Shown: positions 43,447 to 51,340 of the stretch, one piece after another
How positions within the stretch are numbered: position 1 is the stretch's first letter
Layout: every line of letters starts with the position of its first letter
Source: Myroides sp. JBRI-B21084
Lineage (GTDB): Bacteria > Bacteroidota > Bacteroidia > Flavobacteriales > Flavobacteriaceae
Direction: 5' to 3'
Assembly: GCF_030545015.1 (NCBI RefSeq)
Contig: NZ_CP120653.1
Coordinates: 992,001 to 1,056,000, forward strand
Length of the DNA stretch: 64,000 nt
Position numbers and translations under genes: made by a program
Notes under the pieces: model-generated
Databases searched by the model: none
Seen by the model: the letters and a program-made list of their open reading frames with translations, nothing else
What the model was told of the DNA's origin: nothing

Positions 43447-45855
43447 TTAAAAGAAGCCACCAGATTTTTGTACTTCATTTGTATCTCGGTATTTACGTTG
43501 TAAAGCCTTGTTTTTAGCACTTCCAAACATGTATTGAAATCCTACAAACAACGATTGACTCTCCCATCTAAACTGACCGTTTTGGCGGTAAGGTGCATCA
43601 CTTTCAAATTGCGCTTTCATAGTGTTAAATACATCGTTAAAACGTAAACTTATATTGGCTGTGTTTTCCCAAAAACTATAACGCACACCAGTGTCTACCT
43701 TGTACATTGCTTTCATAACTCCATTTACGCCCACAGCATCACCACGGTAAAAACCAAATAAAGTAGCACGTAATTGGTTTGTAATTTTAAAATTATTATT
43801 CATACGCGTGTTAAAAACATCATTGTTTACTTCGCGTAATTGCAATTCACCTTCGTTGGTATTTGTGTTTAATACGGTTACAATACCGCGTTGATTTCTA
43901 TAATAGTATTCAATACTAGGCTGTACGTCCCACCATTTTGTTAACTTATAATTTGCAGATAATTCTGCACCATAAGCTGTAGCTTCATCAAAATTTCCGT
44001 AGCTCATTACCATTCTTCTTTCGGCAATAGCGTCTGCAGATGAGGTGTCTAAATAAAAAGTACGTTCAATCGGGTCGTTTATCATTCTGTAATAAGTACC
44101 TAAAGTTGCGCTGCCTTTTACACCAAAAATTTTGGTATAGTTAAATTCAACCGAATTGGTAAATTGTGGTTGTAATTCAGGATTACCAATTTGTACCACA
44201 CGTGGCGTACTGTAATCTCGTACAGGTCTGGTTTGCCATGCGTTAGGGCGATCTACACGACGACTAGCACTTATTTGAAAAAAATCGGTTTGTGTAGGTG
44301 TGTAACTTAAAAATGCCGAAGGATAAACGGTTAAATAATCATCGTTAAAAGCAGCAGCTTCGTTTCCAATTACGTAATCGGCTTGTACATCGTATTTTTC
44401 AATTCGCGCGCCCAATTGGTAACCCCATTTACTGAATTTTGAACCAAATGTAGCATATGCCGATGCAATGTTCATATCGTAATTAAAATTGGTTTGGTTA
44501 CCAATAATATTTGTAGTTCGGTACGTGTTATCAATAGTGGTGCTACGGTATTCGGCACCTAATTCTAATTTAGTTGCGTCGTTAATAGGGTGCACATAAT
44601 CTAAATTTGCTTGTACTGCATTTACCGTATTGTTGCTGTTGTCATTGTAATTTGTTGGCGAATTACCCGCAATACCAAAATAACCACTTTGGTCGTCATT
44701 TGTTTTGTTGTAATTCACTTCAAAATCTAAGGTTTGACCAGGTTTTGCAAACAATTTTTTATAGGCAGCATTGTAAATTTGTGATTTATTTGCTCCGTTA
44801 TATTCATCGGTTTGTAAAAGTGATGGCGTATTAACGTAAGATAGTGTGTTTGCAACCGTACCTACACCATCGGCATATGTTTGGTTTGTGTAAACCGAAA
44901 AAGTATTTTTATCGTTTAAATAATAATCAAAACCAAGTTTAAAGGTATGCGATTTGTTATCGTTAACAATATCAAATAATTGCGTACTCATGTCATCTAA
45001 CTGCGTCATGATACCATCGTTCAAAGTTTTTTGGTCGGAAAAGTTATAGTTTCCAAAAAAATTAATTTTACCTTTTCGGTAGTTTAAATCTAATCCGTTG
45101 TTAAATTTTGGAACTTTGGCAAACGTAATATTTCCGTTGTAACTACCATTAAAACCGTCTTGCATGTTTTTCTTTAAAATAAAATTAATCATGCCCGACA
45201 TACCTTCAGGGTTGTATTTTGCCGATGGATTGGTAATTAATTCAATTTTGTCAATAGCATTAGAAGGTATTTGTTTTAAAACCGTTTTAGGATCTAATTG
45301 TGTTGGTTTACCATCAATTAAAACACGGACGTTTTCGTTGCCACGCATTGATAAATTTCCGTCTTGATCCACGTTTACCGATGGAATGTTGTTCATTATA
45401 TCAGAAGCAGTTGCGCCTGCAGTTGTTAAATCTTTCCCAACGCGAATCACTTTTCTATCAACCAATTGTTCCATGGTACTGCGTTCAGCATTAATAACCA
45501 CGGCATCTAAAACTTGTTCATCGGCTTCCAATAAAATGCTACCTAAATCTATCGTTTTTTGGTTTGATAAATTTATAGTGTTTTTATAAGTTTTAAATCC
45601 AATATATTCAACCGAAACTTCAACAGCAGTATTAGGTAAATTCGTAATTGTAAACGATCCGTCTTCTTCTGATAATCCACCCGAAACAATTTGCCCGTTG
45701 GCTGAAACTGCAACCGATGCAAAACCTACTTCGTTTTTTGATGTTTTTTCAATTACCTTACCTTTAATTATGCCATTGCCCGTGGCTGGCTGTTGCGCCC
45801 AAGCGCTTACTGTTGCGCTTAGTAATAATGCCAGTGTTAAGTACCTTTTTTTCAT
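43447..45855 (-). CDS. TonB-dependent receptor, outer-membrane beta-barrel (OMP_b-brl_3 type)
   Basis: An 802-residue protein of the same architecture as the receptor at 37825-40287: signal peptide, carboxypeptidase-like domain (GKVIEKTSKNEVGFASVAV), plug with SVNVDQDGNLSMRGNENVRV, LIDGKPTQL and NPSAKYNPEGMSGMINFIL, and a long barrel. The sequence after the final strands (FVGFQYMFGSA) is again a hydrophilic tail, ending KSGGFF. The two are clear paralogues. No SusD neighbour; substrate unknown. Confidence 0.9.
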   Translation of the reverse strand: MKKRYLTLALLLSATVSAWAQQPATGNGIIKGKVIEKTSKNEVGFASVAVSANGQIVSGGLSEEDGSFTITNLPNTAVEVSVEYIGFKTYKNTINLSNQKTIDLGSILLEADEQVLDAVVINAERSTMEQLVDRKVIRVGKDLTTAGATASDIMNNIPSVNVDQDGNLSMRGNENVRVLIDGKPTQLDPKTVLKQIPSNAIDKIELITNPSAKYNPEGMSGMINFILKKNMQDGFNGSYNGNITFAKVPKFNNGLDLNYRKGKINFFGNYNFSDQKTLNDGIMTQLDDMSTQLFDIVNDNKSHTFKLGFDYYLNDKNTFSVYTNQTYADGVGTVANTLSYVNTPSLLQTDEYNGANKSQIYNAAYKKLFAKPGQTLDFEVNYNKTNDDQSGYFGIAGNSPTNYNDNSNNTVNAVQANLDYVHPINDATKLELGAEYRSTTIDNTYRTTNIIGNQTNFNYDMNIASAYATFGSKFSKWGYQLGARIEKYDVQADYVIGNEAAAFNDDYLTVYPSAFLSYTPTQTDFFQISASRRVDRPNAWQTRPVRDYSTPRVVQIGNPELQPQFTNSVEFNYTKIFGVKGSATLGTYYRMINDPIERTFYLDTSSADAIAERRMVMSYGNFDEATAYGAELSANYKLTKWWDVQPSIEYYYRNQRGIVTVLNTNTNEGELQLREVNNDVFNTRMNNNFKITNQLRATLFGFYRGDAVGVNGVMKAMYKVDTGVRYSFWENTANISLRFNDVFNTMKAQFESDAPYRQNGQFRWESQSLFVGFQYMFGSAKNKALQRKYRDTNEVQKSGGFF

Positions 45856-45992
45856 TTGTTTTTTTGTTATGCGTTGCTATATATTTTAAACAAACGCTTT
45901 GTTTTATGCAATTAGTAAGCGGGGTGTTCAATTTGTTACATAAAAATTAAAATACTTATACATTTATTAAGCCAACAAATTGTTTAAAATTT

Positions 45993-46000
45993 TATCTTTG
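45993..46000 (+). promoter_or_regulatory. putative -7 element (TATCTTTG) for argS
   Basis: TATCTTTG lies 25 bases before the argS ATG. The nearest TTG is only ten bases upstream, so the -33 box is unclear. Confidence 0.45.
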
Positions 46001-46025
46001 CAACTTCATTTTTAAATTAAAAACA

Positions 46026-47813
46026 ATGTCTTTACAACAAATTTTAACGCCGTACATTCAGCAAGCAGTTCAACAATTATTCGGTTTAACAATCAATCGA
46101 GTGGAATTTCAGGCTACACGACGCGATTTTGAAGGAGACATTACTATGGTGGTATTTCCTTTGGTTAAGCAATTAAAAGGCAATCCTGTTGAAATTGGAA
46201 ATAAAATTGGCGAGTATCTTGTTGAAAATGTTGATTTAGTATCAAAATTTAACGTAGTACAAGGCTTTTTAAATATTGTAATTGCAAATGGATATTACAC
46301 CCATTTTTTTAATTCAATATACAATAATACTACTTTTGGGTACCAACCTATTAACACAAATGCCAAAGCGGTTATGGTAGAATATGCATCGCCAAACACC
46401 AATAAACCTTTGCATTTAGGACACGTACGTAACGTTCTTTTAGGCTATTCGGTAGCTCAAATTTTAAAAGCTTCAGGCAAAAAAGTATATAAAACCCAAG
46501 TTATTAACGACCGCGGTATACATATTTGTAAATCAATGTTGGCTTGGGAAAAGTTTGGAAACAACCAAACGCCAGAATCAACAGGTTTAAAAGGCGATAA
46601 ATTAGTTGGTAATTATTATGTGGAATTTGATAAAGCTTACAAAACAGAAATTAACCAATTAATTGAAAAAGGTTTAACCGAAGATGAAGCTAAAAAACAA
46701 GCTCCGTTAATGCTTGAAGCTCAAGAAATGCTTCGTAAATGGGAAGCAGGCGATGAGCAAGTTGTAAATCTTTGGAAAAAAATGAACCAATGGGTTTATG
46801 ATGGTTTCGAAGCCACGTATAAAAGCATCGGCGTAGATTTCGATTGTAATTATTACGAAAGCAATACCTATTTGTTAGGAAAAGATGTGGTTGAGGAAGG
46901 TTTAGCTAAAGGAATTTTTTATAAAAAAGAAGATCATTCGGTTTGGATTGATTTAACTGCCGATGGTTTAGATGAAAAATTGGTGTTGCGTTCCGATGGT
47001 ACTTCGGTTTATATGACTCAAGATATTGGTACAGCTATTCAACGTGTAAAAGATTTTCCTGATGTCGGTGGAATGGTGTACACCGTTGGTAACGAGCAAG
47101 ATTACCACTTTAAAGTATTGTTCTTAATTCTAAAAAAATTAGGTTACGATTGGGCAGAACATTTGTATCATTTATCTTACGGAATGGTTGATTTACCATC
47201 GGGAAAAATGAAATCGCGCGAAGGAACTGTTGTAGATGCCGATGATTTAATGAATGATATGACCGTTACTGCCAAAGAAATTTCGGAAGAATTAGGTAAG
47301 TTAGATGGCTTATCTACCCAAGAAAAAGATAGTTTATACCAAATCATAGGTTTAGGTGCCTTGAAATATTATATTTTAAAGGTAGATCCTAAAAAACGTA
47401 TTTTGTTCGATCCTAAAGAATCGGTAGATTTTGCAGGAAACACAGGTCCGTTTATTCAATATACCTATGCACGTATTCAATCAATTTTACGCAAAGCCGA
47501 TTTTGATTTTTCTAATGTCATTTCGAGCGAAGTCGAGAAATCTCTTCACGAAAAAGAAAAAGAGTTGATTAAAATATTAGAGCAATTCCCTGATGTTATT
47601 CAGCAAGCAGCCAAAACATACAGTCCGGCGTTAATTGCTAATTACACCTACGATTTGGTTAAAGAATACAACTCGTTTTACCAATCGGTATCTATTTTAG
47701 GAGAAGAAAATACCTATAAAAAAGTATTCCGTGTACAATTATCAAACAAAGTAGCACAAACTATTAAAAATGCCTTTGCTTTGTTAGGAATTGATGTTCC
47801 AAATAGAATGTAA
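46026..47813 (+). CDS. argS: arginyl-tRNA synthetase
   Basis: A 595-residue class I synthetase. N-terminal ArgS-specific domain (about 1-110), signature HIGH as PLHLGHVRNVLLGYS, the KMSKS equivalent SGKMKSREGTV, then the anticodon-binding helical domain with DALV-type ending (KNAFALLGIDVPNRM). Length is about 575-595 in the family. Odd: near residues 497-508 the chain carries VISSEVEKSLH, encoded by a palindromic genomic repeat inserted in frame (see repeat at 47516). The reading frame stays open, so the enzyme is probably functional. Confidence 0.96.
   Translation: MSLQQILTPYIQQAVQQLFGLTINRVEFQATRRDFEGDITMVVFPLVKQLKGNPVEIGNKIGEYLVENVDLVSKFNVVQGFLNIVIANGYYTHFFNSIYNNTTFGYQPINTNAKAVMVEYASPNTNKPLHLGHVRNVLLGYSVAQILKASGKKVYKTQVINDRGIHICKSMLAWEKFGNNQTPESTGLKGDKLVGNYYVEFDKAYKTEINQLIEKGLTEDEAKKQAPLMLEAQEMLRKWEAGDEQVVNLWKKMNQWVYDGFEATYKSIGVDFDCNYYESNTYLLGKDVVEEGLAKGIFYKKEDHSVWIDLTADGLDEKLVLRSDGTSVYMTQDIGTAIQRVKDFPDVGGMVYTVGNEQDYHFKVLFLILKKLGYDWAEHLYHLSYGMVDLPSGKMKSREGTVVDADDLMNDMTVTAKEISEELGKLDGLSTQEKDSLYQIIGLGALKYYILKVDPKKRILFDPKESVDFAGNTGPFIQYTYARIQSILRKADFDFSNVISSEVEKSLHEKEKELIKILEQFPDVIQQAAKTYSPALIANYTYDLVKEYNSFYQSVSILGEENTYKKVFRVQLSNKVAQTIKNAFALLGIDVPNRM
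47516..47550 (+). repeat. palindromic genomic repeat captured in frame inside argS
   Basis: The core GTCATTTCGAGCGAAGTC followed by GAGAAATCTC has a hairpin centre (TTCGA ... TCGAGAA). Related sequences (with GAAATGAC and GAGAAATCTC ends) are, from general knowledge, frequent in intergenic regions of flavobacterial genomes. Here it codes for VISSEVEKSL without a frameshift. Confidence 0.7.
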
Positions 47814-47819
47814 AATATG

Positions 47820-47847
47820 AAAACGCCTCTTGTAAAAGGGGCGTTTT
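47820..47847. terminator. terminator after argS
   Basis: Stem AAAACGCCTCTT / AAGGGGCGTTTT with one G-T pair, GTAA loop, T run. Confidence 0.85.
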
Positions 47848-47850
47848 TTG

Positions 47851-48408
47851 TTAGTTTTTGTTTTTTTTAAATCTCTGTAAATCATTCCAGTGCTTTGGAT
47901 CAACTTGTTTCCAATATAATTCATAAAAATCTACTTTTTTAGGATTTTCTTGAATTATGAATTGCCCGAAAAGAGTAACTAATTTATCACGATAAGTTGA
48001 ACTTTCGGCAAGTAAGTCATTGTTTTCTTTGTCAAAAATTAAAATTGAAGCGTAGATAGCTTCTGGTGATTCTAAACCATTAGTTGCAATTGTAAATTTT
48101 GTAGAGTCTTTTGGAAACAATTGTATGTTTTCCCAAACTAAAATCGGATGTGTTTCATTATTAACATAAATTTCTTTATGCCATTTTCCAAATTTATCAA
48201 ACATTATTTTTTTTGTATACATAGCAGTATATACACAATCATATTTTACTTCATTTAGTTTTATAGTATCTTTATTAACAACTGAAATAAATTTGTCATA
48301 TATAATGTTACTAAAACTGTTTTTAAGAAATTTTTTACATCTACTTTCTTGTGAATAGTTTGTATAGGATAGCAGAGATATAATTAATAAGTAAATTGAA
48401 TTTTTCAT
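47851..48408 (-). CDS. exported hypothetical protein
   Basis: 185 residues from the ATG at 48408. A longer frame begins 72 bases upstream, but only the internal start gives a clean signal peptide (MKNSIYLLIISLLSYTNYS). The mature part has two early Cys residues (RCKKF, YDCVYT), then a beta-rich core with IYVNNETHPILVWENIQLF and FTIATNGLESPEAIYASI and a basic C-terminus. I recognise no family or catalytic motif. Probably periplasmic or surface; single-gene unit convergent with argS. Confidence 0.65.
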   Translation of the reverse strand: MKNSIYLLIISLLSYTNYSQESRCKKFLKNSFSNIIYDKFISVVNKDTIKLNEVKYDCVYTAMYTKKIMFDKFGKWHKEIYVNNETHPILVWENIQLFPKDSTKFTIATNGLESPEAIYASILIFDKENNDLLAESSTYRDKLVTLFGQFIIQENPKKVDFYELYWKQVDPKHWNDLQRFKKNKN

Positions 48409-48500
48409 CTTAAGTAGTTTTACGAAAAATACTACATATTTGTTTGTTTTAAAAATGTTTTTATTCGAGCTGATATACACAACTTTTTCAAAATTTTAAA

Positions 48501-48530
48501 TTTTTGCAAAGTTTTTTTACTTTGCAAAAA
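48501..48530. repeat. 12-base inverted repeat in a divergent promoter region
   Basis: TTTTTGCAAAGT (48501-48512) and ACTTTGCAAAAA (48519-48530) are exact complements separated by six T. The element lies between two divergent genes, which favours an operator over a terminator. Confidence 0.6.
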
Positions 48531-48551
48531 AACTTCAAACTTTAATGACTC

Positions 48552-48800
48552 ATGCAATTAACCAAAAACAATAAAATAATTTTAAGCATTCACGCAATAA
48601 ACCTTTTGTGCATTATTTTAGCATTTACTAACAGTAAGTTTTTACCTTATATGCCTAGTTTTTACACTTTTATTTTTGTTTATTTAATAGGCGATTATTT
48701 TAAAGCAAGAAATAGAAAATACTTTTTTAGAAATGCTTTAATGTACAGTTTAGTAAGCCTAATTAGCGCTTTAATTATAATTGTTATTAAATACAGCTAA
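48552..48800 (+). CDS. small membrane protein, hypothetical
   Basis: An 82-residue protein with two or three hydrophobic segments (about 8-26, 31-47 and 60-80) and a basic loop KARNRKYFFR between them. No family recognised. The start ATG at 48552 follows the 12-base inverted repeat by 21 bases. Real-gene support is moderate: good length, membrane pattern and own upstream region. Confidence 0.55.
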   Translation: MQLTKNNKIILSIHAINLLCIILAFTNSKFLPYMPSFYTFIFVYLIGDYFKARNRKYFFRNALMYSLVSLISALIIIVIKYS

Positions 48801-48887
48801 AAAATACAATTTTAAAAATGCTGCATTTTTGTAGCAGTTTTTTTTATCTAAAAAATAATTATACGACTTAAAGTTGAAATTAAATTT

Positions 48888-48918
48888 TTGATACATCTTT
48901 TACTTTATTGTATATTTG
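48888..48918 (+). promoter_or_regulatory. ffh promoter
   Basis: TTG (48888-48890), 20-base spacer, TATATTTG (48911-48918): a textbook Bacteroidota promoter 24 bases before the ffh ATG. Confidence 0.75.
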
Positions 48919-48942
48919 CACTTTAGTTATAATACAACAACT

Positions 48943-50286
48943 ATGTTTGATAATTTAAGCGATAAATTAGATAAAGCCTTTCATATATTAAAAGGTCATG
49001 GCAAAATTACCGAAGTTAACGTTGCCGAAACCTTAAAAGAAGTACGCCGTGCGTTGCTTGATGCCGACGTAAACTTTAAAATTGCTAAAGATTTTACTGC
49101 ACGTGTTAAAGAAAAAGCCATTGGGCAAGACGTTTTAACAACGTTGCAACCTGGGCAGTTAATGGTTAAAATCGTTAAAGACGAATTAATAGAATTAATG
49201 GGTGGTGATGCTGTCGGGGTTAACCTTTCGGGTACGCCAAGCGTTATATTGATGTCGGGTTTACAAGGTTCTGGTAAAACTACTTTTTCGGGTAAATTAG
49301 CAAACTTCTTAAAAACCAAAAAAAATAAAAAACCTTTATTGGTTGCCTGTGATATTTACCGTCCTGCGGCAATCAATCAGTTGCATGTGGTGGGCGATCA
49401 AATTGGTGTTGAGGTTTATTCTGAACCAGAAAATAAAAACGCCGTTTCAATTGCAACTAATGCTATTGAACACGCAAAGCAAAACGGTTTTAACGTAGTT
49501 ATTGTTGATACCGCTGGTCGTTTAGCAATTGATGAAGAAATGATGAACGAAATTGCAAACGTTCATGCAGCTATTAAACCACACGAAACTTTGTTTGTTG
49601 TAGATTCTATGACTGGTCAAGATGCTGTAAATACTGCCAAAGCGTTTAACGATCGTTTAAATTTTGATGGGGTGGTACTTACAAAATTAGATGGTGATAC
49701 ACGCGGTGGTGCTGCAATATCTATTAAATCAATTGTAAATAAACCCATTAAATTTATTGGTACGGGCGAAAAAATGGATGCGATAGATGTGTTCTATCCC
49801 GATCGTATGGCCGACCGTATTTTGGGTATGGGCGATGTAATTTCGTTAGTAGAGCGCGCTCAGGCTCAGTACGACGAAGAAGAAGCTAGAAAAATTCAAA
49901 AGAAAATCGCTAAAAACGAATTTGGTTTTGATGACTTCTTAAGTCAAATTCAACAAGTAAAAAAAATGGGGTCAATGAAAGACCTTATGGGAATGATTCC
50001 TGGCGTTGGTAAAGCGTTAAAAGATGTTGAAATTGAAGATGATGCTTTTAAACACATCGAAGCCATTATTCATTCAATGACACCGGTTGAACGCAAAAAA
50101 CCTTCGTTGTTAGATGCAAAACGTAAACAACGAATTGCAAAAGGTTCAGGAACCGATATTCAACAAGTAAATCAATTACTTAAACAGTTCGATCAAATGA
50201 GTAAAATGATGAAGATGATGCAAGGTGCACAAGGTAAAAACCTAATGCGCATGATGGGACAAATGAAAGGTATGGGATTACAATAA
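48943..50286 (+). CDS. ffh: signal recognition particle protein Ffh
   Basis: 447 residues from the ATG at 48943 (an upstream in-frame start would overlap the promoter). NG GTPase domain: MSGLQGSGKTTFSGKLA (G1), VIVDTAGRL (G3), TKLDGDTRGGAA (G4 region), GTGEKMDAI. Met-rich M domain for signal-peptide and 4.5S RNA binding at the C-terminus (MSKMMKMMQGA, MRMMGQMKGMG). Targets inner-membrane and exported proteins to FtsY/SecYEG. Confidence 0.98.
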   Translation: MFDNLSDKLDKAFHILKGHGKITEVNVAETLKEVRRALLDADVNFKIAKDFTARVKEKAIGQDVLTTLQPGQLMVKIVKDELIELMGGDAVGVNLSGTPSVILMSGLQGSGKTTFSGKLANFLKTKKNKKPLLVACDIYRPAAINQLHVVGDQIGVEVYSEPENKNAVSIATNAIEHAKQNGFNVVIVDTAGRLAIDEEMMNEIANVHAAIKPHETLFVVDSMTGQDAVNTAKAFNDRLNFDGVVLTKLDGDTRGGAAISIKSIVNKPIKFIGTGEKMDAIDVFYPDRMADRILGMGDVISLVERAQAQYDEEEARKIQKKIAKNEFGFDDFLSQIQQVKKMGSMKDLMGMIPGVGKALKDVEIEDDAFKHIEAIIHSMTPVERKKPSLLDAKRKQRIAKGSGTDIQQVNQLLKQFDQMSKMMKMMQGAQGKNLMRMMGQMKGMGLQ

Positions 50287-50320
50287 AAATCATTTTGTAA
50301 ATAAAAAAGCCTAATTAAAC

Positions 50321-50349
50321 AACCTGCAAGGTTTTAAATCTTGTAGGTT
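50321..50349 (+). repeat. inverted repeat between ffh and folD
   Basis: AACCTGCAAG and CTTGTAGGTT, complementary with one G-T pair, loop GTTTTAAAT. It resembles the AACCTTGCAGGTT-type palindromes common between flavobacterial genes; with only a short T run it is a weak terminator candidate for ffh. Confidence 0.55.
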
Positions 50350-50392
50350 TTCAATTTCATAAAAAAACAAAACAACTAAACACAACAACACA

Positions 50393-51280
50393 ATGCAATT
50401 ATTAGACGGTAAAAAAGTATCCGAAGAAATTAAAAACGAAATTGCAGCCGAAGTGGCCTTAATGAAACAGCGTGGCGAAAAAGTACCCCATTTAGCAGCT
50501 GTTTTAGTTGGTAGCAACGGTGCTAGTTTAACGTATGTAGGCAGTAAAGTTAAAACCTGTGAAAAAATTGGTTTTGATTCTACTTTAGTTTCGTTGCCCG
50601 AAGAAACTACTGAAGAAGAACTTTTAGCAAAAATTAATGAATTGAACAATAATGATGCTATTGATGGGTTTATTGTTCAATTACCCTTGCCTAAACATAT
50701 TGATGAGCAAAAGGTATTAAATGCTGTTGATCCTGATAAAGATGTAGATGGTTTTCACCCTGAAAACTTTGGTCGTATGGCGCTAGAATTAGAATCATTT
50801 ATTCCAGCAACTCCTTTTGGAATTTTACAGTTATTAGAGCGTAATAGAATTGAAACCAAAGGTAAAAATGTAGTAGTTATTGGTAGATCTAATATTGTTG
50901 GTAAGCCTATGAGTTTATTAATGAGCCGTAAAGCGTATCCGGGAAATGCAACGGTAACATTAACACACTCTGCTACACAAAACATCGAGGAAATTACTCG
51001 CGAAGCCGATATTGTTATTACTGCTTTAGGGGTGCCAGAATTTTTAAAAGCAAATATGATTAAAGCTGGTGCTGTAATTGTTGACGTTGGTATTACACGC
51101 GTTGCCGATGAAACAAATGCGAAAGGGTATGTTATTAAAGGCGATGTAGCTTTTGATGAGGTGGCCGAAAAAGCATCATGGATAACACCTGTTCCTGGAG
51201 GAGTAGGACCTATGACGATTGCCATGTTAATGAAAAATACTTTAATTGCCAGAGAGCGCAGAGCTAAAAAAAATAAATAA
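50393..51280 (+). CDS. folD: methylenetetrahydrofolate dehydrogenase / cyclohydrolase
   Basis: A 295-residue bifunctional enzyme converting 5,10-methylene-THF to 10-formyl-THF, which feeds the PurH reaction. Active-site pieces: [14 protein letters not shown] (Tyr and Lys of YxxxK), [23 protein letters not shown] (NADP-binding loop) and [11 protein letters not shown] near the C-terminus. Length is normal (about 285-300). Confidence 0.97.
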   Translation: MQLLDGKKVSEEIKNEIAAEVALMKQRGEKVPHLAAVLVGSNGASLTYVGSKVKTCEKIGFDSTLVSLPEETTEEELLAKINELNNNDAIDGFIVQLPLPKHIDEQKVLNAVDPDKDVDGFHPENFGRMALELESFIPATPFGILQLLERNRIETKGKNVVVIGRSNIVGKPMSLLMSRKAYPGNATVTLTHSATQNIEEITREADIVITALGVPEFLKANMIKAGAVIVDVGITRVADETNAKGYVIKGDVAFDEVAEKASWITPVPGGVGPMTIAMLMKNTLIARERRAKKNK

Positions 51281-51290
51281 TTTATAGTTT

Positions 51291-51319
51291 AAACCATTTC
51301 ATTTAGAAATGGTTTTTTT
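51291..51319 (+). terminator. terminator after folD
   Basis: Ten-base stem AAACCATTTC / GAAATGGTTT with loop ATTTA followed by T run. Confidence 0.85.
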
Positions 51320-51340
51320 ACATAATTTAATTGCAGTAAT

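Noticed and set aside
45856..46025. 170-base gap between the second receptor and argS as a site for an RNA gene
   Set aside because: No tRNA-like or other stable fold; it is explained by divergent promoters.
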